A stretch of DNA of 64,000 nt. Source: Lepas anatifera. Its lineage: Eukaryota > Arthropoda > Thecostraca > Lepadidae. Below are positions 1 to 12,359 of the stretch, piece after piece. Every line of letters begins with the position of its first letter. The first letter of the stretch is position 1. The translations under genes were made by a program, and so were the position numbers. The stretch is from positions 248,001 to 312,000 of the forward strand of contig JAOTON010000895.1 in NCBI GenBank assembly GCA_034440635.1, written 5' to 3'. The notes beneath the pieces were generated by a model. That model did not search any database and was not told the origin of the DNA. It was given only the letters and a program-made list of their open reading frames with translations.

Positions 1-1068
1 ATATAAATTTTCTTTACTAACGCAGCAGAACATGAGCGATAGATCACCCCGCCGCGGAGATGGCTGTAGATTACTGCAGTGGGCAGAGGTTGCTGACTTC
101 AGTTCGAGGCGGGCCTGTCTACTTTACGGAAGAATAATGCGCCGCTCAAGCTTGCTGCTTTTCCTGCTCACTGCTTGGACGAGAATATCATTTCCGCTGG
201 CTTTCGTGGCTTATTATGTGATGTATGGTGACATGCCATCATCGCTTCACTGCTGTCACGTTACTTCTGAATCAGAACGGTCCCAAGTTCCTCAGAGCTG
301 AGCGCAGTGTCGCCACCGGCTCTCAGCTGGGTACGCAGCGCTTCATGTCGGGATTTGTTCATTTGCACTCCAGATATTGAACGGAATGCTAGTTCTTACA
401 GTCCTGTGCGTTATAGGCGGACCCATGATATCTGATGGAAGGGATAATGGCGCCATCTGGACTAGGCGGCGTCAAATCCTATCGTGGGACGAACTCGCGT
501 TGAGGGACGAAATTTCAGTGGGGCGCTATCAAGCTTTTAAGAAGAGTGTGGGGGGTGCGCCGAGAGTCGATTAGGGGGGGCGGCGGCAAGTGCCCCCAGG
601 TGCCCCCTAGATCCGCCTATGCTGTGGCTCGCGTTCTATAAAAGGAAAGCGATGCCCTCAACATTCGTGATGCTTCTAATGCTTACCTGTCGAAGGTGCT
701 CTAGTCGAAGGTGCTCCAGTGAATTATATATTCGAATTAAGATCGTGCAAGAGGGGGAGAGCAGAAATAAAACAAAACAAAAAAGCATCAGCGTGATTTT
801 TCCTTTAGGTACCGTGGTGTTGTTAACAGTGTAGTGAGAGAGCTCATGTCACAAGGCTTTTCCAATTTGTTCACTGAGACCCACTGGTCGCACCAGTGGC
901 GATATAGCCTAGATGCTGAAAGCGCCCTATAAACCCCAATACACCCCCATGGTCGCACCAGTGAACCGGCGTCCGTGGGGCTGGTTTCACCCCTCTGCCG
1001 CTAGGTGTCCGCGTTAACTCGGCTGTTGCCCGCTAGGTGCCCGCGTTAACTCGGCTGTTGCCCGGCAG
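1..1068. other. Upstream intron/intergenic sequence before the TMLHE exon
   Basis: No upstream TMLHE exon is recognisable here; the N-terminal half of the protein must be encoded to the left of the window. Positions 412-620 are bounded by sequences resembling an imperfect inverted repeat (ATAGGCGGA at the left, TCCGCCTAT at the right) and look like a decayed hAT-type miniature element. The 13-base word GGTCGCACCAGTG occurs twice within about 65 bases (near 887 and 951). Open frames at 32-301 and 619-834 have no recognisable features. Confidence 0.5.
998..1061. repeat. 32-bp tandem duplication next to the TMLHE splice acceptor
   Basis: Two adjacent 32-base units (998-1029 and 1030-1061) differ at one base (T/C). 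They end seven bases before the exon begins at 1069. Each unit contains a CTAGGTG that resembles an acceptor, while the acceptor that fits the homology is the CAG at 1066-1068. The duplication lies where the polypyrimidine tract and branch site should be. Confidence 0.85.
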
Positions 1069-1244
1069 GTGGAGGCCACACTGGCGGCTACCCAGCGTGT
1101 GATAGAGCGGGTGGGTGTGGTGCAGCACACCATGTTCGGGGGAATGTGGGAGTTCACCAGCGACGGCGCGCAGGCCGACACCGCGTACACGCAGCAGGGT
1201 CTGGGGCCGCACACCGACGGCACCTACTACAGCGAGCCGCCCGG
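1069..1244 (+). CDS. TMLHE: Trimethyllysine dioxygenase (TMLHE-like), internal exon with the first iron ligands
   Basis: TMLHE is the mitochondrial Fe(II)/2-oxoglutarate dioxygenase that hydroxylates N6-trimethyllysine in the first step of carnitine synthesis. This 176-nt exon encodes 58 codons plus two bases. Visible family hallmarks are an M-W-x-F-T-S-D segment, D-T-A-Y-T, and the H-x-D iron-binding pair in HTDGTYY, followed by E-P-P-G. The acceptor is CAG at 1066-1068 and the donor is GTACGT from 1245. The exon ends in phase 2, and the next exon at 3778 supplies one base that completes a glycine, giving the expected E-P-P-G-V-Q-V-F-H-C across the junction. Gamma-butyrobetaine dioxygenase is the closest alternative, but the MW-F-TSD and DTAYT segments favour TMLHE. 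The exon has no start codon of its own; reading simply enters at GTG. Confidence 0.9.
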
Positions 1245-3777
1245 GTACGTCCGGCCGCCAGCGTGGAACTGTGCTCAGGCTGGGTGGAACGGGGGAACCT
1301 GCGGAGTTGAGGGATCCTGCTGGCCTTCTGGGTTAGGTATTTGCATGAACGATGTAAATAGCTGACCTCCTCACAACTTTTTCGAAACTGGGGATACGGG
1401 CATTGGTGTATGAGGACGCAAGCGGTTTGGGCGGCAAAATCACCAAAACTGTGCGGGTCATACCGCTGTGAAAAATCAATAGTTTTTGATCACAGGGTTG
1501 GAGAGAGATATACTTGGCTACGCCTTCCCCTCCTTTATGTGCCCCGGTTCCCATATCCATCATTCCGTCTGCTGATGCTAGCAAACACAGAAATGAGCCG
1601 TGAGGATGATTGGCTTAATCATGAGCTACGCATATGTATTGACGCCTGTTTATTATGAGCTTCGTCTAGAAGACGATGTGGTGTTGAGAAGTGTAGAGTC
1701 AGCTCCGGGCTGCGGGCGAGGTGTCAACGAACTGGGAGGAGCGTCGTGCTCTCAGACGTAGGAGCACGAGGGAGACAGAGGGCATAAGCTTTTTTAAGCC
1801 AATTTGCCATTAGTGTTGCATGCTTATAATTACTCTAGAAATGCCCCTCCAGTCGCTAGTATTCTAAAAGTTTTTTACGCTCATAGCTGTGTTGAATATC
1901 ATAGCGAACTGGAGCATCGCCATGCTACCGCACCACCATGCACCAGTGCAATCCCATCGCCAGGCTCACGTTATCGTCCTCATCCTATTCACTCAGAAAG
2001 TATGTCAGCCCATAAAGTGCACCGCCAGCTTAAACCGCGAGTAGCTCGGAAGAGTCTGGCAACCGACCATTACGCCAGCTCTGCTGCGTACATCTGGGCG
2101 CTCTTCAATTTCGATTAGCGCCGTGTAATGCGGACGGAAAGTAATAGCCCGTCGGCGGCGGCTGCCTGGGAAGCTCTGTCGCAGTTGAAGCCGCTCAGAT
2201 TGTCTGCCCCTGCAATGCCTGCAGCCCTGCACTGATTTATTCAGTGACGTTCAGTTCACCGGCCCCGAGCTAGCTCATATTGAAGATAATTGGATCAATG
2301 CTCGTCAAGATGTAGAACAGCGATAGCATCTGTCGGCTGTCACGCCCAGTTTGTGAGAGGGTTTGCGAGATCCTGTATTGTTTTGACAGCCTGCTCTGAC
2401 CATAAACACGCCGTCCGTTGCCAAGCGCAGTGGCAATAAACGAGACTGCCATAGCAACACGACAACCAGCGAGAAATGCGGCTCGCCGCATTATTGTTTG
2501 CCTTGTTGTCCTTTAAAAGAAAATGACATTTTACTTGGTATTCTAGAGGCTTTGCGGCGCTTCTGAGCCTAACCCTGAACGATATTGAATGGTGATAAAG
2601 ACTGCACTTTCTAGGTTTCTCTCGTTGTCAGCCGTGATTACTTTCGGCTAATTTCAGGAGTTTAACAGAAACGGAAACCTCCCGACGTAGGTGCAGATAA
2701 TACCAGATGCATCGGTGCCATTCTGATTATTCATATCAGAACTGCGGGCAACGTTTGATATTCCCACACTAGTACTGTTTTCACCTAGACTCATTCTGTC
2801 CCATCTCTCAGCGGGACATTCCACCGCACTTGTGCGGAAGGTCTGCAAACTTGTTGTTAACGTGTACTGGCTTAATCTGGATGCATCTGACGAAATCGTT
2901 TGGAAGTCGCGTGAGATGGGGCTGGCTTTTGTGAATGTTCCGGTTGTCGTTACCGGTGATTGGTCGCATGCACTTGTAGAGGCAGATTCAGGACTTTGTA
3001 TTGGATGAGGGGCACTTTGTGAAGGGGCTCTGTATGTTTTCTGCGCCAAGATATCAGGGCTCCACTCGCAAAGGCGCCGCTACTTGCAATCTGAGGAGGG
3101 GTGAGGTGACGGTGCAGGGGTCGCCGTGAATGTGTCAGCACTCCGGACGCCGTGCGAGGACCTGTGCTCCCTCGGGTAGTGCCTGCCTCCCCTCTGTCTG
3201 TCCCCTGGACCTGCCTCTGGGCACCTATCTGTTGCCGGGTCAGTGGACCGTCGGACGGGCCGGCGGCGGTCGGTCCGGTGTCAGTGTCAGTGTCGGGTTT
3301 CAGTGTCAATGTCGGTGTGGGACGGGCCCGCTGCGGCAGCCCGTAATGCTGGACTGATATGGCAGACACAGCGCGGCTGCTGCCCGGCAGCACAGGGCTG
3401 GAGCTCTCCAACGCAATATCACCGTCCAAATGATGCCATTGGGGATGAGCGCATGGTGCCTTACGCTGCCGGCGGCGGGGCGCTCAGTCGGTGGGGTCGG
3501 TTGTCGCCAACGAGGGACGATAGACGACAGAGTTTTGTGTAAATGACGCCTCAGTTTGTATTTTCTCTCCGCTGCAGCTTTTGCTAGTGGCACAGCTATA
3601 ACTCTTTTCAGACCTGGCGGTACTCGACTTCGCGTAAAGTTGTTTTGACGGCTATTTCGAAGCCCTAACAAGCTGAAATGGCTTCACCACCAGAACTGGC
3701 AAACTTCCGCACAAGTTGTGCCCACTCAGAGCGGGGGGATTTGACGTCGCGTCGAACGGCCCCCTCCCCTGTTGCAG
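1245..3777 (+). other. TMLHE intron (phase 2)
   Basis: This 2533-nt intron has a GT donor at 1245-1246 and a CAG acceptor at 3775-3777 preceded by a C/T-rich tract. It includes a GC-rich patch (3130-3400) with GTCAGT-type short repeats. Open frames inside it on both strands (for example 2950-3429 and 3306-3671 on the minus strand) show no recognisable protein and are probably composition effects. Confidence 0.75.
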
Positions 3778-4291
3778 AGTGCAGGTGTTCCATTGTCTGG
3801 GCCACTCCGGCGAGGGCGGCGACACCACCCTGGTGGACGGCTTCTTCGGTCTGCAGAGGCTGTACCTCTCCAACCCGGCGGCGTACCTGCTCCTCTCCTC
3901 AGAGCCATGCGCGGCCGAGTACCGGGACCCAGGCCGGGACCTCCACCTGCTCTGCAGCGACACCGTCATCTCCCACCGGGCCGGGGGCCAGGCGGCGCCA
4001 GAGCGGCTCCTCAAGCTGAGGTTCAACCCCTACGACCGGGCGCCGGCGCGCGCGCAGGATCCGCCTCGGGTGGAGCCGTTCTACAGGGCCTACCAGCTGC
4101 TGGCCGACCTCCTGATGAGCGAGCGGCTGGTGCGGAAGATTAAGCTGAATCCCGGGATGGTGTTGTTTATCGACAACTGGCGGGTGTTGCACGGCAGGAC
4201 TAGTTTCTCAGGGAGCAGGAGGATGTGCGGAGGCTACATCGCCCGCAGTGATATCATGAGCCGGGCTCGGGTGGCTGGGCTGCTGGTGTGA
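3778..4291 (+). CDS. TMLHE: Trimethyllysine dioxygenase (TMLHE-like), last coding exon
   Basis: This 514-nt terminal exon completes the glycine codon begun in the previous exon and encodes 170 residues up to a TGA at 4289-4291. It continues the double-stranded beta-helix (TauD) fold. Visible are V-Q-V-F-H-C-L, a V-D-G-F segment, F-N-P-Y-D-R, and the C-terminal signature F-I-D-N-W-R-V-L-H-G-R, which carries the distal iron-ligand histidine and the arginine that typically contacts 2-oxoglutarate. It ends with an A-R-x-x-G-L-L segment like the animal family C-terminus. With the previous exon it covers roughly the C-terminal 229 residues of a protein that is about 420 residues in vertebrates. The frame is intact and all catalytic residues expected here are present, so the gene looks functional. 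The exon is strongly GC-rich and produces long shadow frames on the opposite strand. Confidence 0.93.
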
Positions 4292-4373
4292 ACGGGGAAA
4301 TGTCTGTTCCCTCACGGAACAATCACTGAACATCCCTCACTGAACATCTCGAATGTTCAGCTATGACTGTATT

Positions 4374-4379
4374 AATAAA
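4374..4379 (+). terminator. Poly(A) signal of the TMLHE gene
   Basis: A canonical AATAAA lies 83 nt after the TGA stop, a reasonable 3' UTR length. A short tandem repeat of CACTGAACATC-like words (about 4325-4350) sits between stop and signal. GT-rich sequence follows near 4400-4440. Confidence 0.7.
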
Positions 4380-4870
4380 CCTTTTCTCATCCCTGTTTCA
4401 TCGTTGTATAATGTTTCCATGTATTATTGTGTACTACTATTCTGCCGCTCTGTTTTGTGATATTTTACCCTTTAAGACTGTGTTCTATAGGTAGAGAGGT
4501 GAGTTATCCCCAACTAACAGTCCCTCAGGAGGCTCCCCTCGCCTCGCAGTGGCTTGGCGTACGATTGATATTAGCACAGGCCAGTGTCGTTGTGTCAGTT
4601 ACATATGGAAGGTGGTGTGTTTGGTTTCGAGTTAGGACGTTCAGGGCGTATGTACAATGGTGTCAGACTTGGTCGCTTTAGACTTGCCGCTCGTTAGTGA
4701 GAGTGGCTGTATCTGTCAGGTTTTTCATTTGTACTGGAGATTATTGCAAGCCTCTGTAGGACTAGATTTGGTTAGGCTGGATTGCGACGAATTACCCTCA
4801 TGCATCGAAATGTGCATCAACAATGTTTTGTGTACTTTCATTTTCTCCAAGCGTTTACCGTTGTGAGTAT

Positions 4871-5148
4871 CAGGGGCGTAGCCAGGGGGGGCGGCAGGGA
4901 CAGCCGCCCCCCCTGATGGCCCGAAGGGCTCCCCTGAGACACGGGCCGCGCGAAGCGTGGCTCGCCCGCACTATGCTCTGTGGCCAATTTTGAAATTTCA
5001 TACCAGACAGGGCCCTCTTAAGCCCTCTTCAGCACTATTCTGTAACAATCAGGGCCCTTTTTACCCATCAGGGCCCTTTTGGCGCTGTCGCAGGGGCCCT
5101 TTTCGGGGCGCCGCCCCCCCCCTCAGCGAAATCCTGGCTACGCCCCTG
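4871..5148. mobile_element. hAT-type miniature inverted-repeat element (278 bp)
   Basis: The ends are perfect 16-bp terminal inverted repeats, CAGGGGCGTAGCCAGG, and the element is flanked by an exact 8-bp target duplication GTGAGTAT (4863-4870 and 5149-5156). A terminal CAGGGGCG and an 8-bp duplication are typical of the hAT superfamily. The interior is GC-rich with repeated AGGGCCCTTTT-like words and has no transposase, so the element is non-autonomous. The intact target duplication argues for a relatively recent insertion. Confidence 0.93.
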
Positions 5149-5156
5149 GTGAGTAT

Positions 5157-8100
5157 TTTGTCTATGGATATTCCGTATTAGACATCTTCTTGGTCTATTG
5201 ATTTACAACATCTATCACAATGGGTTTCTATGCTTAACTCTGAAGAAATATGTATCTCCTCTAAGACGTGGACCACTCTTTCCATAACTATAGCTAATTG
5301 CTTGACCAATTGCCTTAAGCGATGTGTTTTATACCCAATGCTAGCGACGAGATTTTGTGTGGCAATCAGCGCTCGGCGTACAATAGTATTATGCGTCTTT
5401 TGCTGGCCTCGTGGATCGACTTGCATCAATGTGGATGCTGATGCCAACGGAGCGTGCATGCTGACCAGGGTGATTTTCCGGCCGAATCAGCCCTAACCGT
5501 CGCCTCTCTGTCACTGAATCGTTTGATTTCCTGTGAACTTTACAGAATACTGATATCCCCCAGTGTTCCGTCTAACGTCATCACTGTCACCAGGCAGCGT
5601 CTTATTTCTGGACACAAGGGTGTCCTATTACCGATTTCGTTTTACGGAGTATAACCTCTGTGTTTTTAATACTCTTGTAGTCTAGTCTGTGCGTGTAATG
5701 ACGAGACTCTCCCTGAGGCATGGGCGGCCTTGCGTGAGCTGTTTCGTACGACGAATAGAGATGCAGGCGGAATTTTCCGATAGTGAGGGGAAATTTCTTC
5801 AGGTTTCTTCTTTTGTGCAGGCGATGCTATTGCCAGTTTTACTGTCTGACGCTTACCGCGATGCCTTCCCTCTCTGATTAGGTTTTTGAATAATTTGTAG
5901 CCAGTTGGCCCGGGGTGGGAGATCATCCTTGCGCTTGTCACGTGTTATGTATGATCAGATGTATACTCAGCACTGCCGCGCAGACAGGCAGAGTCCGCAG
6001 TGTTCTCGGTACTAGCAGAGACGCCCTACGCTCCCTGCATGAAAGTGGATGCAGGATGTCCTGCTCTTCCACGCGTTTCCGTGACTTCCACACGTTAATT
6101 GTTTCCTGTTCTCGGATAGGTGTGCCTGTTGGAAGTGGTCCTAACCAAGTAGGATAGAATGAATCAAGTGAAACCTTTGTAATGACAATTTAAATCAGAT
6201 AGCCATGCGGCAAAGCATGCTGGGAAAATCGCAGGTTTATATTTCAATTGCCCCAGAACTGGCCGTTTTCTTAGAAGTAAGGGTGTGTGGAGAGCAGAGT
6301 CGGGCTGCGCCGCCGCCGCACCGCGTCCGCTGCCCTCCCTTCTCCTGCAGCCTGGCTGGAGGAAGGGGGCTAGAGGCGCCGAAAGTAACGCGTCAGATGA
6401 AACAGGCTAGCGGATCCTGATGTTGCCGCGAAAGGCGAATGCTTAGACTAACTCAGTGGGAAGCCAGGGTTATGTTCGGTATGCTGCACGGGACTGATAG
6501 TTCAGTTCAAGCCCCATGCAGGTATCATATTTGCTTTAACATCAGGGAATAGTGATGCCTTTAGGCCTTTTGAACGGCGCAAGAATGTTGCCATTTTGCC
6601 CCATATCTTAAGTAAATACCGTGTGTTACCCTTGCCGTTTTCTCAGATAAGAGTTGATTTTTTAATCAAAAGTAATATACAACAATTGTAGTTTTGGGAG
6701 GTGATTTTGAAGGGTGGAAACCCTTAACGATCATGTATAACCTTAAGACTCTGCACTACTGGTGCGAATCTGTATGAAAATGGAGAGGTGTGTGTGTGGG
6801 TGCGTGCGTGAGGGGGATGTCTTGTCATTTGCTTTGTTGTATTTTTAGCCGGATTTATGTTGTCTGTTTTATAATCTTGGTGAATTTTGCATGCGAGTAC
6901 GTTTTGATATTTTTCCACTTGTGTACAACGCGCTGTCCCATGTGAGTGTGACCAGTGGGATACATACATAGTTTTTCCAACCGTATTGCGACGGCATCGC
7001 ACTGGACCTATCAGCGGTAAGCGTTCTTTACATTACGGGTTTCAGGCGTAGTTAGCCCATGCCTGGTGAACACAGTATTCATCTGGAGAAGCTGGCGGTG
7101 TTTGGTTCTTGCTTGCTGGCGTTGAAGCTATGGTGAGTCCCCGCCAGCGCTCTGACCGAGTGAGGCGTGTTCGCGCCACCGTCGGCATTGTTGGCCGTGT
7201 GGCACCGGCCGCACTCCGTGTGCGATGTTAGCCTCAGCCCCCCCTGGGCGATGTTTCACCCGCCTCGCGTGCGTTCCCGCCACACGTGTCGCTACTGGAT
7301 TTGTGTGCGCGCATCACGCGCACCCAAGTGCATTGAATCGGGGTCTAAATGTGGCTTGTCGCCTAATGGGGTTCGAACAGAATGTGCGGGGGACTTTAGA
7401 GGTGGGGGGCATTGGTGAGAATGCTGCACATCTCGCTGGCCTCCTGCCGTCAAATCCAATTACAAGCCAACCAAGCTCCGTTTTACCACGTGAATGTATG
7501 CAGCGGAATAAAAGATCAAAGAAAACATCATTGCCTTTGGGCTGGAGAGTTTAATGAAGTTCATTTTGCGTGTAGGATGGATATTTCAAAATCGACGTTG
7601 TTAGCGATATCGCGCCAAAGGAAAAATCATTTAACCCAAGCTGCCGGTACGCCCTATAACTCCAAATAATAATGGAGAAGGAAGCCGTTAAACTCACTTA
7701 GCACAGTCGGTATTTCGTCAGTGTAGCCTTGGCAACATCAGTACCGCGTTCACGAACACCACATTCCGTTACTTCCTTGTCTGGAACTTGAATGGGATCC
7801 GCTCCCTCAATACCAATACACTGCCCCCAAGCAAATCATAGTGATAAAACGCTAGGATGTGAACCACGAGTAGTTCAATTTTTCCCTAAAACAAAACTCA
7901 GATCGTGCATTTAGAAAACTGAGTTCCTTATAGCTTGATGCCAGCAGGTCGAAACATAGCAATAGTATGCTTCATACAGTCCCCGTTTCAGGCCGTTGAT
8001 ACCAGTGGGCCAAAAACACAGAAACAGTAGGTTTCATGCGGCCTCCAACTACAGATTCAGAGCCGCTTTTACTGTGACGTCTCTGTGGCAATGCAATTTT

Positions 8101-10109
8101 CTTTTAACCCTAAGGTCTCATTTTACAATTGGCCAAATACCAAACATCTTTGACAGTACAGTATGCCTTAGCTGGATCCGATTGCTTCATCATAATCTTA
8201 ATTCGGCCTGTTTCCAAAATTTATCCTTTGAAGAGGGCATCCTTTCAATCAATAAACACATATGAGTATCTTAAGTTAGCTCTGCGAACCTGCATAAAGG
8301 TCTAACCACGGATGACGGATTATGTGATCCGTGGTCCAACCTTAGATATTGCTGCCATATCACTGCCAAATTGCGTGACGTCTACTGGGCCACGAGATTC
8401 CTCTAACGGCACCACGTCGTGTAAAGTAATCTTGGGTTCCATAAATTTTTCGTAGTTTTTACCAAGAAGTGCTGCCAATTCCATCAGATATTTTCCGTTC
8501 GGTTTTCTGGTGGCGTGTCGCTCAGTGGTTGGTATTGACCTGCGCAGGTAAGTGTCCCAGGACCTGAGTGTATATCTTCTAATGGATGTACCCGTTGAAC
8601 ATTTTTTGCTCGAAATTTAGCTCCCACTCTTTTATATTCACCTTACATGAGATGTGTTGATTCTACGAATGTTGTAAGACTGAATTGACATCATTGTGAG
8701 CCGTTGGCAGTTAAGGTCACTGGGAGGAGTTTCTGACGTTTCGGTCCGGTCTCGCAGCTGCGGATATGGCCAGACGGACTCTGACGCTCCACCAGACACG
8801 AGACCCATACGTTCCAGGGAATAAACCACGACTCAGGCACCTAAATACAATCTGTCATGCTGAACAGAGCAATTTTCCGCCAGTGCGCCATTGAATCTGA
8901 AAGCGAGATGGCTGTGATTTTTTCCGGCCCGAATGAAAATACGGACTTTGCTATCAGGTGAGAAAATAAAATAAAGTGCATTACTGTGGACCGCTTTCGA
9001 AGATTGTCTGGCCAGTGCATTTCTGGTAACGGTATCGATCATAGAATATTGTAATTGAGCTATTCAGTGGAAACTTTCAGGTCTATTCATCCATGATTGA
9101 CAGGCGTGACACTGCTGTTAACTAAGTCTTGCAAAATCAAGCCCTGGGCAGTGTGCCCAGACACAGCCACAAGCCGGGCCTTTGTGTTTTTGTCGGGTAT
9201 AAATCTCCAAACAGTGTGGCTGCCACTACTGGGAGAGGTGACAAAGTGTCGGGGGGCGTGCTCCATCATCACGGCCGTCAGCCGGAGCCCCGCCAGCCTC
9301 TCGGACGCATAAATCAGCCTTATATGTCGCACGGCAGCACCGCTCCCCTCCCCTCCCCGCCCCGCGGCAGTCGCACCATACCTCCCAGCCCGCAGAGCAA
9401 CTGAGAAACGGCGGCGCTCTGAAATGATAAAGCACGTTCCTACGCTCGCGTCATTAGGCATCCGGACTGGCAATGCATTTCGGATAGGACGGAGAAACCG
9501 GGCGAATGGAAAACATTTATTTCGAGACAAATGTGTTTCCAGGGTGGCAGTTTATCCAGCAGAATGAATGGGTTGAGACCAAACGACCAAATTAAGTTCC
9601 GGTTGTATATGTTTTCTTATGTGGTCTCAAATTGTTTTTATATGAACATTACCTGTGTGTGAGGTGCCACATACAATGGAAAAAAGTTGAATAGAGTTGT
9701 TTGAAGAAGCTTCAGAGCTGTTGTGTTATTGCCATCGCGTAACTGTGTCACGAACATGTATGTTGTAATGTTTGCATTCCAATGTTGATGTCGATTTACT
9801 CGGAAAACTCTCCTCCCCTTCTTTCCCGTTTTTTTGGCACTTTGCCAAGACTGGAAAAGAGGGAAAACTTTTTCTACGGAATTCATATTCTTAACAATGT
9901 TGAGCATACCGTGTCTTCAGTAGGTTTTGTTTGTGTTTTGATGTAGATGCTGGTTAATCCTGTTATATAGTTTCAGTTGGAATGTTTGTCGTGTTTTTTT
10001 ATCTGAAAGAAATCACTGTGCTTGTAGCTGGTTTGTATCGTGAGTATTATTTAACAAGACTATGTTTTTAAGAGCGATACAAATAAATTTTGAGAACTTT
10101 TTATCGCTC
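5157..10109. other. Intergenic stretch with no recognised gene
   Basis: Both strands hold only short open frames without recognisable domains (for example 5178-5459 on minus, 7225-7554 on plus, 9087-9530 on minus). A GC-rich patch at about 9230-9420 contains a TATA-like CATAAAT, but no coding start follows convincingly. A GT-rich simple tract lies at about 6786-6810. Nothing here can be assigned a function. Confidence 0.5.
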
Positions 10110-10830
10110 TCATTATTAGTCCTGGTTAGCTCTCACCTCATTGAGACGGGGAGGGGCTATTTGAACACCCACTGGGAGTCTTCCGAATTTGCAACAACAA
10201 CAAAAAATGGTGATGTGGATCATCGTCCTACTTGGCTCACCTTATCGTTGATCGGTTGTGCAACTTTTATCAACATTTTAAGTTTGTGTCATAAAAGGTC
10301 AGGTCACCAGGCCAGGTCAAGTGACCACCAAAAATGTTTAATGTGACACCGGCGGAGACGGGTGCAGTCTATTGATACGGCATTCATACCACGTAATAGA
10401 CTTAACGAGTACCACAGACTGTGGCAACTATATCCTTGACATCGATAACCTAGGGTTAGGTACGGGTCAAGATATCCTCATTGAAAATGCAGAGGGAAAG
10501 GAGAATCGGCCAAAAAGGGATGTTTTGTGCAGATACGGCTTAGATTTACTTCTTATTACCTCAATCAATATATCCTGGGCCACGTCATGTGATATGTTTG
10601 TACTTGTGACCTCTGGGACTACTTCAGCAGGTTTTTGGATATGGGTAAACAAAGCTCTCGGAAAATGGTGATAGAGCTTTCATTTTAGTACCATTAAATT
10701 TAGATTACTATTGCAAGTCGATTGATATGTATATCGACCATGTGAGGTCAGATAGCAATCTTGACCTGACCTAATGTTAGACCTTTTTTAATTTTGGCCT
10801 AATATGGTACAGATGTGCATCTTTTGATTT
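10110..10830. repeat. Degenerate AGGTCA-rich dispersed repeat
   Basis: The segment around 10295-10325 contains three AGGTCA words in about 30 bases, and 10740-10780 contains further AGGTCA/TGACCT words. The stretch is related in reverse orientation to 53080-53250: both have an AAGGTCAGGTCACC-like core and a GAGGGGCTATTTGAAC/GAGGGGTATTCAAG-like end. It looks like an old, diverged copy of the TTAA-bounded repeat class seen later in the window. Boundaries are approximate. Confidence 0.5.
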
Positions 10831-11980
10831 GTCTTGATGTCTTAAGAGAGAAATGGAATGGTACCAAAATGTTTATTCTTACTTAGCCCAGAGAGATGCT
10901 AGAGCAGAAATAAACATTTTCTGACATGTCACCCTCTTTTGCCTGTCATGACCAAACCATTGTTTCTTATGGACTATTTATCACCTTTTGTGTTCTTTCG
11001 CTACCTCGCATAGAAGCCGAGATCGAGAGGGCTTCGGAGCCCGACACTGGGGCGAAGTTGGATCGATGGCCCCATAGTGCATGTTTAACATATTCAAAAT
11101 ACATCGTATTTGGTAGTTACTATTTCATGGTTCACGGTTATCTTTCTTTTGATTTACCTGATAATATCGAATCAACAATCGATAAGATAATCAAACTCCA
11201 GAGAAAGTAAAAACGTCATTTTGCTTAATACCATGTGTCTGAAACAATATTACCTCTGACATTCTTTCTATTTTTTTTCTCTCTCTCTCACTCACTCAGG
11301 ATTTTCAGCTTAACGGAAGAGTCATTTGAGATATTCCAGCCAACTTTGCTTTGGTCTTTGCTGGAACTGGTGCTTACTTAATTCATCCGTTGTGCTTTTA
11401 TATTGAAGATGAGAGGGAACATTGTCAAGTAAGATCCGTTTGCTTTTCATAAGTAAGATAGGCAAAATGCAAACGAATACCTAGGTGAGTACAATACATC
11501 ATTTTTTCCTCGCTTGCTTTCCCTTCAGCTTCTATCATTGAAGTATGAATGAGTCTATTTCTCCTGTGCACTTTCCTGTTGTCCCGGACAAATAATATAC
11601 AACGAAGTTATGTTGACGGGCGACCACTGCAGTGAAGTCGCTTTTTTCATCTTCCTTCCTTGCCACGGTGAAGTTCTGCGTCGCGCTATTGCCGGAGTGT
11701 TGTTATGGCAGCACCAACTCCACTGGCTTTATATCAACTGTGCCTGACGTGAACAAAATAGCAATGATTCACGGCTAGAGTCTCTTCAAAATGGTGGCCC
11801 GCTGCTAAGCACTCAAATTAAACTGAAAAGACGAAAAAAATTTTAGTTAAAGTAGCAACTTGAATTCTTAAAAACGGAGAGATACAGAAAAAGAAAAAAA
11901 GAGAAGGAAATCTACTCTCTTAACGAGTTCTTATAATTGGAAACATCAATGATGAAGAGAATGCGAAATACTAGGCCTAA

Positions 11981-12065
11981 GTTGACGAGGTGTTTACTCG
12001 CCTACCTCCTCAAATGCAGAGCACAAGTGATATGATAGCCTGGATGCGAAATACACTTGGATTAT
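11981..12065. repeat. Diverged copy of the palindromic element found at 46910-47049
   Basis: GTTGACGAGGTGTTTACT at 11981 matches the start of the 46907 element with one change, and a CCTGGATGCGAAATA word follows, corresponding to CCTGGATGTGAAATA there. The inverted second half is not preserved. The preceding 10840-11980 stretch shows no recognised feature. Confidence 0.6.
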
Positions 12066-12359
12066 ATATTCGGACACAGCCCTTTATCAGAATCAAGTGG
12101 GTTGAATAAGAAATCCTTAGTCATAGTGCATCAAGACCTCGAATTTCAGGTAATCATATCATCAATCATATCAATCGATAACACTGGTCATCAAAATTTA
12201 GCTTTTGTCATAGATCCAATACAAAAAAGTCCGTTTCTAGAGTAATTTATGGCGCTGAACACAAGTCTGGCAGCAGAAATGCCGTATCAGACCAGAATTT
12301 TCAGATCCAGTATTTCTGTGTGTCGTCTTTGTTTCATCCTACTTGGCATCAGTGATATT

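Noticed and set aside
3652..4192. Minus-strand open frames opposite the TMLHE exon
   Set aside because: They are GC-rich shadows of the real + strand exon, which has clear family homology and splice sites.
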